Origin: VXPW01 sp965115815
GTDB lineage: Bacteria; Pseudomonadota; Alphaproteobacteria; TMED109
Assembly (NCBI GenBank): GCA_965115815.1
Contig: OZ220465.1
Span: 1,116,001-1,180,000 of the forward strand
DNA: 64,000 bases
Direction: 5' to 3'
Shown in pieces: positions 30,051 through 39,103 of the stretch. The notes under the pieces were generated by a model. The model ran no database searches and had not been told where the DNA came from. It saw only the letters and a list, made by a program, of their open reading frames with translations. The stretch's first letter is position 1, and each line of letters begins with the position of its first letter. A program made the translations under genes and the position numbers.

Positions 30051-32903
30051 GTGACGCCGGACGCGTTCATCGCCAAGTGGCGGGCGTCGACGTTGAAGGA
30101 ACGCTCGGCGTCGCAGGAGCACTTCCTCGACCTGTGCCGCCTGCTGGGCGAACCGACGCCGGCGGAAGCCGATCCGACGGGCGAGCGGTACTGCTTCGAG
30201 CGCGGGGCGCGGAAGGACAGCGGCACCGGCGGCTGGGCCGACGTGTGGAGGCGCGGCTGCTTCGCCTGGGAGTACAAGGGCAAGCACGCCGACCTGGACG
30301 CGGCGTTCGACCAGCTTCGCCAGTACGCGCTGGCGCTGGAAAACCCGCCGCTGCTGATCGTCTCGGACATGGCGCGGTTCCGCCTCCGCACCAACTGGAC
30401 GAACAGCGTGAGCGTGACACACGAGTTCGCGCTCGAGGATCTCGCCGACGGTGCGACCCGCGACACGCTCAAATGGGCGATGTCGGACCCGGAGCGGCTG
30501 CGTCCGGGCGAGACGCGGCAGGCGGTGACCGAGCGCGCGGCGGCGACCTTCGCGGTGCTGGCGCAGGGGCTGCGCGAACAGGGCCACGATCCGCAGGCGG
30601 TGGCGCATTTCGTCCACCGTCTGGTGTTCTGCCTGTTCGCCGAGGATGTGGGCCTGCTGCCGGACCGCATGTTCACCCGGATGCTGGAACAGGCGCGCCG
30701 ACGGCCGGGGGAGTTCGTGGAACTGGCCCGCGACCTGTTCCGCGCCATGTCCACGGGCGGACGGGTCGGCTTCGAATCGGTGATCTGGTTCAACGGCGGA
30801 CTGTTCGACGACGATGCGGCGCTGCCTCTCGACCGGGAAGCGATCGAGACGGCGCTCGAGGCTGCTGCGCTCGACTGGTCGGAGATCGATCCGTCGATTC
30901 TCGGCACGTTGTTCGAGCGCGGCCTCGACCCCGACAAGCGCTCCCAACTCGGGGCGCACTACACCGACCGCGACAAGATCCTGCGCATCGTCGAACCGGT
31001 GATCGTCCGGCCGCTGCTCGCGGAATGGGAGACGGCGAAGGCGGAGATCGCGGCCCGGGTCGAGCGCGCCGACGCGGCCGGGTCGGCGCGGACCCGGACC
31101 CGGCACCGGAACCTGGCGGACGGGGTGCTCCGTACCTTTCTCGGACGGCTGCGGCGGTGCACCGTGCTCGACCCCGCCTGCGGATCGGGCAACTTCCTCT
31201 ATCTCGCACTGCACGCGCTCAAGGACCTTGAACACCGGATCCAGCTCGAAGCGGAGGCGCTCGGCTTCGAGCGCGAGTTCCCGGCGGTCGGCCCGGCGAA
31301 CGTGAAGGGGATCGAGATCAACGCCTATGCGGCGGAACTGGCCCGGGTGTCGGTGTGGATCGGCGAAATCCAGTGGATGCGGCGCAACGGCTTCGGGATC
31401 TCGAAGGATCCGGTTCTCGATCCGCTCGACACCATCGAGTGCCGGGACGCGATCCTCGCGCCGGACGGCAGCGAACCGGATTGGCCGGCGGCCGAGGTCG
31501 TGATCGGCAATCCGCCGTTTCTCGGTTACTCGCTGCAGCGCGAGAGGCTTGGCGTGGACTATACCGATGCCCTTCGCAGCCTGTACAAGGGATCGGTCCC
31601 GGCGTTCGGGGATCTCGTCTGTTACTGGTTCCACAAGGCAAGCAGACATGTCGCGGCCGGGGCCGTCGCCCGGGCCGGTCTGGTGGCTACCAATTCGATA
31701 CGAGGCGGAAAGAATCGTGTCGTTCTGGATCGGATGGTCGAGGATTCGGCGATCTACGATGCTTGGGCGGACGAGCCTTGGATCGTGGACGGTGCCGCGG
31801 TGCGGGTGTCGCTGGTGTGCTTCGGCGCGCAAGATGCCGGGCTGCCCGTGCGCCTGAATGGCGAAGATGTCGTCCGGATCAACGCCGATCTGACGGCGAG
31901 GACCGCCGACCTGACCGCCGCTGGGAGGCTCCCGGACAATCGGGGCGCGGCATTTGTCGGCGGCATGAAGAAGGGCGCATTCGACATTCCGGGCGATCGG
32001 GCGCGGGAATGGCTGCTGCTCCCCGCGAACCCGAATGGCCGGACCAACGCCGATGTGCTCAAGCCCTGGATGAACGGTATGGACATTACGCGCCGGCCGG
32101 CGGGCAAGTGGATCATCGATTTCGGACATGATAAGACCGTGTCCGAATCCGCGCTGTACGAAGCCCCCTTCACGCATGTCTGCAATCGGGTGAAGCCGGC
32201 GAGGGATCGAAACAACCGCGCAGACCTGCGGCGAAACTGGTGGCGGCACGACCGTTCCGGACAGACGCTGTTCGAGCGGCTTGCGGCCCTGTCCCGCTAC
32301 ATCGCGACCCCGCGCGTCGCCAAGCATCGGCTGTTCGTCTGGCTGGATTCGCGCATCTGCCCCGACAGCGCGGTCATCGCCGTTGCCCGCGACGACGACG
32401 TGACCTTCGGTATCCTGCACAGCCGGTTCCACGAGGCTTGGTCGCTGCGGCTCGGCACCAGTTTGGAAGACCGCCCGCGCTACACGCCGACCACCACCTT
32501 CGAGACCTTCCCCTTCCCGGAGGGTCTCTCGCCCGACCTCCCCGCTACCGACTACGCGGCCGACCCGCGCGCCGTCGCCATTGCCGAGGCCGCGCGGCGA
32601 CTGGTGGAGTTGCGCGACCGCTGGCTCCACCCGCCGGAATGGGTGGCGTGGGTGGACGAGCCGGCGCCGGGCTATCCGAAGCGCCCGGTCGCCCGCGACG
32701 AGGCGGCTGCGAAGCACCTCAAGACGCGCACGCTGACCAGGCTCTACAACGCCCGCCCGCAATGGCTCGCCGACGCCCACGCTGCCCTCGACGCCGCCGT
32801 CGCGGCCGCCTACGGGTGGGATGCGGGGATCGGAGAGGAAGAGGCGCTGATAGCGCTGCTGGAGGGGAACCTGATTCAGGCGTCTTCCACAAGTGAATCC
32901 TGA
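30051..32903 (+). CDS. Type IIL (MmeI-like) restriction-modification enzyme
   Basis: 950 residues combining nuclease, methyltransferase and specificity in one chain. The N-terminal nuclease signature fits D-x9-ExK exactly: D64, then E74 and K76 in FAWEYKGKHADL. The methyltransferase motif I DPACGSGNFL lies at 374-383 and motif IV NPPF at 487-490, the adenine-N6 type. The segment after about residue 600 should be the target-recognition domain, followed by a C-terminal helical part. It starts with GTG at 30051. Such enzymes cut at a fixed distance from an asymmetric site and protect host DNA by single-strand methylation. The recognition site cannot be read from sequence here. A small membrane protein gene follows after 6 bp. 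Confidence 0.85.
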   Translation: MTPDAFIAKWRASTLKERSASQEHFLDLCRLLGEPTPAEADPTGERYCFERGARKDSGTGGWADVWRRGCFAWEYKGKHADLDAAFDQLRQYALALENPPLLIVSDMARFRLRTNWTNSVSVTHEFALEDLADGATRDTLKWAMSDPERLRPGETRQAVTERAAATFAVLAQGLREQGHDPQAVAHFVHRLVFCLFAEDVGLLPDRMFTRMLEQARRRPGEFVELARDLFRAMSTGGRVGFESVIWFNGGLFDDDAALPLDREAIETALEAAALDWSEIDPSILGTLFERGLDPDKRSQLGAHYTDRDKILRIVEPVIVRPLLAEWETAKAEIAARVERADAAGSARTRTRHRNLADGVLRTFLGRLRRCTVLDPACGSGNFLYLALHALKDLEHRIQLEAEALGFEREFPAVGPANVKGIEINAYAAELARVSVWIGEIQWMRRNGFGISKDPVLDPLDTIECRDAILAPDGSEPDWPAAEVVIGNPPFLGYSLQRERLGVDYTDALRSLYKGSVPAFGDLVCYWFHKASRHVAAGAVARAGLVATNSIRGGKNRVVLDRMVEDSAIYDAWADEPWIVDGAAVRVSLVCFGAQDAGLPVRLNGEDVVRINADLTARTADLTAAGRLPDNRGAAFVGGMKKGAFDIPGDRAREWLLLPANPNGRTNADVLKPWMNGMDITRRPAGKWIIDFGHDKTVSESALYEAPFTHVCNRVKPARDRNNRADLRRNWWRHDRSGQTLFERLAALSRYIATPRVAKHRLFVWLDSRICPDSAVIAVARDDDVTFGILHSRFHEAWSLRLGTSLEDRPRYTPTTTFETFPFPEGLSPDLPATDYAADPRAVAIAEAARRLVELRDRWLHPPEWVAWVDEPAPGYPKRPVARDEAAAKHLKTRTLTRLYNARPQWLADAHAALDAAVAAAYGWDAGIGEEEALIALLEGNLIQASSTSES

Positions 32904-32909
32904 TCGAAT

Positions 32910-33678
32910 ATGGAGCACAAGATAGTGGAAGAGGAATCTCGACACCAACGATCGGCGAATTTGAAAAAACTTGGCAAGGGCCTGAGTATTTGGCATGCGA
33001 TTTACGCCGCCCTTATCATAACCCTTCTTCCCCACTTGACAGTAGGCATGGAATTTCACGAATGTGTTGTGAAATTTAGCAAATACGGGTCAATAGGAAT
33101 TCTCACTTCCCCGTTCCATGTTCAATTGATACGAATCATAATGCGATATTATGCGAATACCAGAAAAACCCCTGAACATCCAACATTTGTGCCCTTATTG
33201 ATGCTCGGATCATTGCCGGGAACATTGATTTATTATATTATATTGAGAACATTCAATCATCAAGGTGATTGGGGGTCGACTTTGGAATTTTCGCAAACCG
33301 ATTTTGCGATTTCTCTGCTCTACAACGTTGTTTTGTCGTTGTGGGCTGGGTACTTCACGCTGATAATGACGTATTATCGGCAGGGCGAAAATATAATTAT
33401 GAAATCGTATCTACTCACCCCCCTACTGATGACGAATCGTTTTTCCTGACGGGTTCGGATCCGGCATTTTCCCTTGCCCCTTTCACTCGCTCGCGGCCGA
33501 GGACCGGAGGTGCGTGTTCCGACTGACAAGAAGCGGATCGATCTTCGTCATCAGTAGGGGGGTGAGTAGATACATGAAATCGAGAAAACCGACCCCGTTC
33601 TGGAAGTTTCTAATCACTTGCAGTGTTTTTCCATTTTGTATATTATTTGTATTCTTAATGGCCGATCTTCTGAATTAA
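32910..33678 (+). pseudogene. Small membrane protein next to the restriction enzyme, split by MITE-1
   Basis: Reading 32910-33406, skipping the MITE and one target duplication, and continuing at 33582 gives one frame of 197 residues ending at 33678. Four hydrophobic segments are visible, around residues 27-47 (IWHAIYAALIITLLPHL), 90-112 (FVPLLMLGSLPGTLIYYIIL), 132-153 and 172-192 (FLITCSVFPFCILFVFLM). No family is recognised. It starts 6 bp after the MmeI-like gene and is much more AT-rich than its neighbours, so it came with, or after, foreign DNA. The present frame ends inside the MITE at 33449, losing the last helix. Confidence 0.7.
33407..33573. repeat. MITE-1 copy (167 bp) with 8 bp target duplication
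   Basis: Inverted ends GTATCTACTCACCCCC and its complement; flanked by ATGAAATC at 33399-33406 and 33574-33581. Its left 110 bp match the left end of the IS66-type elements, so it is an internal-deletion derivative. The 8 bp duplication also fits IS66 transposition. Confidence 0.9.
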
Positions 33679-33750
33679 CGCCCATTCTATTATGATCGAC
33701 TATTTCTTTCGGCCAGCGACAGTGCCTGTCCGGAAGCCGATTCCAGGCCC

Positions 33751-33839
33751 CGGAAACGATCATGCCAGGCCGGCCGGCCTGGCGGAGAAGCCGCCCATGC
33801 ACTAACATTCGCACTGGACCAGTCGATGGGGGCAGGCCA
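33751..33839. repeat. Orphan end of the IS407-type element
   Basis: About 89 bp match, inverted, the left end of the IS3-family element at 47867-47990, including the terminus TGGCCTGCCCCC and the segment GAATGTTAGTGCATGGGCGG. No transposase accompanies it. It lies just upstream of the reverse transcriptase gene and may supply part of its leader. Confidence 0.75.
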
Positions 33840-33906
33840 CTCACCGTCGCAAATGGAGTGGGTTGCGCGTGATGTTTGAATCGCTTGGGACGCCGGTAGC
33901 TGAATC

Positions 33907-36900
33907 ATGATTCCCGAGAAGCTCGAACCACGCCTGGAACTCCTTCGCGAGGAATACGTCCTCGTTCAGGCATGGAAGAAGACCGCGTCCTACATACGCC
34001 ACCACAACTGGTTCTCCGATACCCTTGCCCTTGATCGTGCAGCCGCGAACCTGCCGACGTTCATCGGTGAACTCCGTGAACGCCTGCAGTATTCGGAAAG
34101 CTGGCGGAACGATCCGTTGCGCATCGTGCCTGCTCCCAAGAGCCAGAGCTGGCAGATGCGGGAGGACGCCTGGGAACCTGCGGGGAAGAAGGAGGCGACT
34201 TGGGCACGGCTTCGACCCCTTGCCCATGTCAGCCTGGCCGATCAGGTGTTGGCAACGGCGATGATGCTCTGTCTTGCCGACCGGGTGGAAACCCTACAGG
34301 GGGATCCACGGCAATCGGTGCGTGAGCAGCGGTCACGAAGCCGGGTGGTTTCCTACGGCAATCGGCTCTTCTGCGACGCCATGGGCGGCGAACTTCGGCA
34401 TCGATGGGGATCCATCAAGCTCTACCGCGCCTACCATCAGGACTACCGGACGTTTCTATCGCGGCCGCAAATCGCCGCCGGGTCGATGCCGACGGTACAG
34501 GGAAAGGGGAGGCGTTTCTATATCGTCCATGCCGATCTTCGGCAGTTTTACGACCGCGTGCACCCGAATTTGCTTGCCAAGGCCATTGGTCGGGTCCGCC
34601 GCAATGACGATGACAAGGCGTTCTTCTCTCTGTCGGAATCGGTGCTCGATTGGAGTTGGGATCATCATGACGAAAAAGATATCCGGGAGTATGCTAGGCA
34701 GTCGGAACTTCCGGATTTCGCGCGGGTAGCGTTGCCCCAAGGTCTCGTCGCCTCCGGGTTCTTCGCGAACGTTGTGCTGCAACCGTTCGACGAGGCGTTG
34801 ATCGAGGCGATCGGAACCGAGATCGTCCCCGGAATTGAGGTGGCGGACACGTGCCGGTACGTTGACGATTTTCGAATCCTGATCGCTACCGGTCCGATCC
34901 TGCATCAATCTCGGCCCGATCTCAAGGAGATCGTGTCGAAATGGTTGAGTGAACTGCTGAAGGAAAAGGTCCCGGAACTCGACCTGTCGCCGGATAAGAC
35001 CCAGATTGCCGCGCTCGGAGGAGATGAACCGCCGCTCGTTCGTCAGAGCGCGAAGATGAACCGAATTCAGTCTGCTGTGTCCGGTGGCTTCGATGCACTC
35101 GACGGCGAGGATGTTCTCGATGCAATTCAGGGCCTCATGCGCGCGCAGGAGAATCTCAGCGTGGAAGCCGACCACGGCTGGCGGTTTTCCCCTGTCCCGG
35201 ATGTGCGTGATGAGACGGTCGCCAGATTCGGTGCTGCGCGATATCGAAGCACCTTTCGTTCCATCAGGCCATTGCTGGACGATGAAACACTTCAAGACCC
35301 GCGGCCCGAAACCGACGACCTCAAGGCGGACGGACGCCCGCGCCCGACCCGTACGCGGCGCGAGTTGGACGAGGAGGCCCAAACCTTTGCGCTGGGTCTG
35401 GTCGGGCGTTGGATCGACAACCCCTCGAACGTGCGCCTCCTTCGGATCGGGCTCGATCTCTGGCCGCACGTTGATCTGCTGCGCGAAGTTCTCTCGCTGC
35501 TCCGCCCGTTCACGGAAAATGGGCGACGCCCAAAGGCGCCACGGCAAGTTGCTTGGTACTGCCTCGCCGAAATTCTACGCGCGGGAGCCACGGAGACGGG
35601 CATCGTCGCCGATAGCGAACTTCTTCCATCAAAAGTCGATCTGGGATCCTATCGCGAGGAGCTCGGAAAGGAAGCCTCGAGACTGGTTGGGCTGGCCCAT
35701 GGGAATATTCCTTGGTATCTCAGACAACAGGCGTTGTTGTTCCTCGCTGTTTTTGATCCTGCCAAAGCGCCAATCACACACACGGGGACGAAACCGGAAA
35801 CCCGGCATTACCGAGAGCTGATCCGATTCTTGCGCGGTGAAGGAGGTCGCCTCGGAAATGCGGATGTCGCGACACTGGCGATTCTCGCACGACGTGCGTT
35901 CATGAATCGAGAGCAGGCTGTTGCGCTGATACGACCCGACCTCAATCCCTCCCGGAAGCAGCACCTTGCACAAAGGGATCCGTCGTTTCTTCTGGAACTC
36001 ATCGAAAAAGAAGGGAATGCGCCATTCTTTGATGATCTTCCGGCGCGTCTTCAGGAGGATCTTTGCCTGAATCCGGAAAGTCCTGACCGCGACCATGAAT
36101 CGCTAGCTAAGGCAGTTCTGGACGCGCCGCCCAACGGTCCTCTACGAAACGAACTTTTTCTTCTGCGCTTCGCGAAAGCCTTCCTCGAGCAGTGGGAGCG
36201 GGAGGAATCATCTTTCGAACTTGTCGCGCCGGGCCAAGTCGTGCTGAAGCTCTCCGGCGATCAAGCAGTTACTGAGATTGGAAGCTTGCGAATCCTGAGG
36301 AGCAGAACCAGTGCGTCAGGCTCCATGTATGCGGTTCCCGGATGGTGCGGGCCTGGCGAGCGATGGCGCTTCCACCTCGGTTTCCTGTTGCGATTCATTC
36401 TGTCGCGGCATCCGGACTTCACGCGTCCCGTCCGTACGGCGAGCTGGAGAGAGAACGAGTCATCCTATCGCCCGGTCGAGAGTCACTGGTACCAGAGACT
36501 GTACGGCCTTGACAGCAGGCAGCAGTCCTTTGGCGATGATTGGTTGCCGATCACGGACTGGACCGAGGGATTCCTGCTGGCGTTATTGCGTTGGCCCGGA
36601 TGCCGTGCCCCGGACGGATTTGATTGGGTCGAAAAGGGCATCCGGGATTCGATGTCACGGATCGACGAGAGAATCACCGAACTCGAGCAACGCCGTGGTG
36701 ACGCTACCGGCGCACTGATCCTGCCATTGCTGACCAAACGACCGACCGGGACGAATACGGGGAGACCGTTACGCGTCTGCGTAGTTCAGACTGCACTTCC
36801 GGCCGCCAGCGACTTTCAGAATTGCGACTTGGCGCTGAATGGCCCCGTCATTCGGCGCAAGCACCGCAATCATCTGTCGGCAGCGCTGGCTGCGGTGAAA

Positions 36901-37659
36901 CGCATGCTGGACCTGAGGGAGACCCATAAGGGAAGCGATGGCCGCCTCGATTGGCTCATTTTGCCCGAGCTCGCCGTCCATCCAAGTGATGTTTCTACTC
37001 ACCTGATCCCTTTCGCACGGGCTCATCGAGCGTTGATCCTCACCGGATTGACTTATGAAAAAGTCCTGGCGGGGCAGCCTCTGGTCAACTCCGCTTTGTG
37101 GATCATTCCGGAGTGGTCGTATGCCCATGGCCTGCAGATCCGAACTCGCCGACAGGGAAAGCAACACCTCGCCCCGGACGAAAAGGCAATCAGCAGTGGA
37201 GGTCCGCCCCTGCTGCAGGGATTCCGGCCATGCCAGTGGTTGATCGGATATCCGTGGTCCGCCGCAGGCGGAAACCGGCCCGCTTGGTTGACTGCATCCG
37301 TCTGCTACGATGCGACGGACATCGGTCTTGCCGCGGATCTCAGGAACAAGTCGGATGTTCTGGCAATCCCCGCGCTCAACAAAGACGTGAAAACGTTCGA
37401 CCAGATGGCCTTGGCGCTGCATTATCACATGTTTCAACTCGTCGTCGTGGCAAACAGCGGGCAGTACGGCGGGAGCAACGCTTACTGGCCGCACACCGAC
37501 GCTCATGTCAGGCAGGTTTTCCATGTTCACGGCCACCCCCAAGCTTCAATCGCATTTCTTGAAATCAATGACATCGGCGCGTTCCTGAACCGACATGGTA
37601 CCTCGGGAGTCAACAACCGTGTCTGGAAGCATCCTCCCGCAGGTCTGAACATGATTTAG
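33907..37659 (+). CDS. Defence-associated reverse transcriptase with C-terminal nitrilase domain (DRT type 1/UG1-like)
   Basis: 1250 residues. The RT domain (about 110-420) has motif A with D210 in IVHADLRQFYD and the catalytic YVDD at 318-321. A long helical middle follows. Residues about 960-1245 form a nitrilase/amidase fold with the complete E-K-C triad: E1021 in LILPELAVH, K1085 in QGKQHLAPDE and C1133 in TASVCYDATD. RTs fused to a nitrilase define the UG1/DRT1 type of single-gene phage defence; related unknown-group RTs also carry nitrilases, so the exact subgroup needs phylogeny. It lacks the intron-maturase and thumb features of group II RTs. The TAG stop takes its G from the first base of an ISNCY remnant, so the extreme C-terminus may be altered by that insertion. 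Confidence 0.85.
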   Translation: MIPEKLEPRLELLREEYVLVQAWKKTASYIRHHNWFSDTLALDRAAANLPTFIGELRERLQYSESWRNDPLRIVPAPKSQSWQMREDAWEPAGKKEATWARLRPLAHVSLADQVLATAMMLCLADRVETLQGDPRQSVREQRSRSRVVSYGNRLFCDAMGGELRHRWGSIKLYRAYHQDYRTFLSRPQIAAGSMPTVQGKGRRFYIVHADLRQFYDRVHPNLLAKAIGRVRRNDDDKAFFSLSESVLDWSWDHHDEKDIREYARQSELPDFARVALPQGLVASGFFANVVLQPFDEALIEAIGTEIVPGIEVADTCRYVDDFRILIATGPILHQSRPDLKEIVSKWLSELLKEKVPELDLSPDKTQIAALGGDEPPLVRQSAKMNRIQSAVSGGFDALDGEDVLDAIQGLMRAQENLSVEADHGWRFSPVPDVRDETVARFGAARYRSTFRSIRPLLDDETLQDPRPETDDLKADGRPRPTRTRRELDEEAQTFALGLVGRWIDNPSNVRLLRIGLDLWPHVDLLREVLSLLRPFTENGRRPKAPRQVAWYCLAEILRAGATETGIVADSELLPSKVDLGSYREELGKEASRLVGLAHGNIPWYLRQQALLFLAVFDPAKAPITHTGTKPETRHYRELIRFLRGEGGRLGNADVATLAILARRAFMNREQAVALIRPDLNPSRKQHLAQRDPSFLLELIEKEGNAPFFDDLPARLQEDLCLNPESPDRDHESLAKAVLDAPPNGPLRNELFLLRFAKAFLEQWEREESSFELVAPGQVVLKLSGDQAVTEIGSLRILRSRTSASGSMYAVPGWCGPGERWRFHLGFLLRFILSRHPDFTRPVRTASWRENESSYRPVESHWYQRLYGLDSRQQSFGDDWLPITDWTEGFLLALLRWPGCRAPDGFDWVEKGIRDSMSRIDERITELEQRRGDATGALILPLLTKRPTGTNTGRPLRVCVVQTALPAASDFQNCDLALNGPVIRRKHRNHLSAALAAVKRMLDLRETHKGSDGRLDWLILPELAVHPSDVSTHLIPFARAHRALILTGLTYEKVLAGQPLVNSALWIIPEWSYAHGLQIRTRRQGKQHLAPDEKAISSGGPPLLQGFRPCQWLIGYPWSAAGGNRPAWLTASVCYDATDIGLAADLRNKSDVLAIPALNKDVKTFDQMALALHYHMFQLVVVANSGQYGGSNAYWPHTDAHVRQVFHVHGHPQASIAFLEINDIGAFLNRHGTSGVNNRVWKHPPAGLNMI

Positions 37660-37780
37660 TGCCCGCCCGAAAAGTACAATCAGTTGACTCCAATGATGAA
37701 AGTGTGCTATTGAAAGGGTGAAGAACCCCTCTGTGGGGCGGGAATCGGCCGCTGGGGCCGGAACTTCGCGCGGGATTCAG
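37659..37780. repeat. Orphan left end of the ISNCY-type element
   Basis: About 122 bp nearly identical to the left end of the element at 3913 (GTGCCCGCCCGAAAAGTAC onward), without a transposase. It begins exactly at the last base of the reverse transcriptase stop codon. Confidence 0.85.
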
Positions 37781-38060
37781 ATGTCCTGACTTCGAGAGTG
37801 TTGGCGGTCAAGATGTCTGATTGCGCCAGGCCAAGCCCTGGAGAGGAGGAAACCATGACGTAGGTTGAAACCTTTCGTCGCAAGCCTGCGGGTTCGACCC
37901 CCGCCCGGCAAAGGTGAGCCCGCCAGCCGGGAGCGAGTGTGGCATGGCGCGCGGTACCGCACGTCGTGAAGCGTACACAGCGGGCGGCGAAGCGTCGCTA
38001 TGGAGCCTCGTAATCCTCAACGTCGGTGCCTTCATCTTTCAGACCGTGGGGGCCGCACCG
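37781..38060 (+). mobile_element. Probable 5' part of a decayed group II intron (intron B)
   Basis: From about 37913 (GTGAGCCCGCCAGCC) the sequence looks like the structured 5' domain of a bacterial group II intron, cut by the IS3-family element at 38061. Matching later parts appear at 39648-39834 and 41236-41643. A tRNA-like T-arm (GCGGGTTCGACCCCCGC) at 37882-37898 lies in the upstream flank, but no complete tRNA can be folded. The assignment is by eye and moderate. Confidence 0.4.
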
Positions 38061-39103
38061 GCGGAACCTGTCAACGCCATTGAGACAGCAAGGGTGGTCA
38101 TGTACTGAGCATCTCCCACGGTAGGGGTGGCCTTCGGCGGGTTGATCCAGACCGTTTCGGGGAGCGCCCGCGGTTTCGGTCTCCCCCGGACGAATCGCTC
38201 CGGGTGCCGGTCCCAAGCTCGGCTCAAGGTGCGTCGGCGTTGCTCGATCCGGTGCCGGGCGCGGCCGTGGTGGACATCGTCAGGGGTGAGCATCGCGAGG
38301 CCGGCATGGTGATGTTGGGTGTTGTACCAGGGGAAAAAGGATCGACAGAAGGCGATGGCAGCGGGCAGGTCCGGGAAGCGCCCGGGGAACCCGGGGTGGT
38401 ACTTCAAGGTCTTGAACTGTGCCTCCGAGAAGGGGTTGTCGTCGCTGACCTTGGGGCGGCCGAGCGAGCGGGTGATACCGAGCTGGGCGAGGAGTTGCGC
38501 GGTGCACTGGCTGGTCATGGGAGCGCCGCGGTCCGAGTGCAGGGTCAGCACCCGGGGCTGGATCCCCTGCTTGAGGCACGATTCCTCGATCAGCCGGCTG
38601 GCCAGCGCAGCACTCTCGCGTTCGGCGACCATCCATCCCACCACGTAGCGGCTGAAGAGATCAAGCAGCACGTAGAGGTAGAAGGAAGACCCGGTCTTCG
38701 GCCCGAGCAGCCGCGTGATGTCCCAGGACCAGACCTGGTTCGGAGCGCGGGCGACAAGTTCGGGCTTGGCATAGCGTGGGTGGGTGAGCTGGTTGCGCCG
38801 TTCCCGCACCGGCTGCTCGGCGGAGAGGATGCGGTACATCGTGCGCTCCGAGCACAGGTACCGTCCTTCGTCGAGCATCGTGGCCACGACCTCGGCCGGG
38901 GAACGATCGACGAAACGCGGGGAGGCAAGCAGGTCAAGGACCTGCTCGCGCTCCCCCTCGCTCAGGGCCCGGGCGGGCGTCGTACGGGGCTGCTGATGCC
39001 CGGGAGCGGGCCTCCGGCGGCGATAGAACGTGGCCCGGGACACCCCCAGCGCCCGACAGGCCGGCGCAATGCCGACCTGCCGAGCGAGGGAAGTGGTGGC
39101 CAT
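38039..39103 (-). CDS. IS3-family transposase OrfB, copy 1 (stop codon lost)
   Basis: Integrase-type DDE catalytic protein: QVWSWDITRLLGPK (first D), VLTLHSDRGAPM (second D) and NPFSEAQFKTLKYHP (E). Its ATG at 39103 overlaps the orfA stop as TGATG, so coupling and not frameshifting appears to join the two. In copy 2 the frame stops with TAA right after GDAQ; here that codon is TAC, and translation runs 21 further codons out of the element into the flanking intron sequence (354 residues in all). Confidence 0.88.
   Translation of the reverse strand: MATTSLARQVGIAPACRALGVSRATFYRRRRPAPGHQQPRTTPARALSEGEREQVLDLLASPRFVDRSPAEVVATMLDEGRYLCSERTMYRILSAEQPVRERRNQLTHPRYAKPELVARAPNQVWSWDITRLLGPKTGSSFYLYVLLDLFSRYVVGWMVAERESAALASRLIEESCLKQGIQPRVLTLHSDRGAPMTSQCTAQLLAQLGITRSLGRPKVSDDNPFSEAQFKTLKYHPGFPGRFPDLPAAIAFCRSFFPWYNTQHHHAGLAMLTPDDVHHGRARHRIEQRRRTLSRAWDRHPERFVRGRPKPRALPETVWINPPKATPTVGDAQYMTTLAVSMALTGSAGAAPTV

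Noticed and set aside
29979..33059. A 1026-codon open frame on the minus strand
   Set aside because: It is antisense to the MmeI-like gene, whose motifs are unmistakable. High GC removes stop codons from the opposite strand; the antisense frame has no recognisable domain.
33907..37659. Retron or group II intron RT
   Set aside because: No msr/msd-like RNA was noticed upstream, there is no maturase domain, and the C-terminal nitrilase with complete triad is specific to defence RTs.
37870..37910. A tRNA or tmRNA 3' part suggested by a GGGTTCGACCCC arm
   Set aside because: Only a T-arm can be formed; no acceptor, D or anticodon arm pairs around it.
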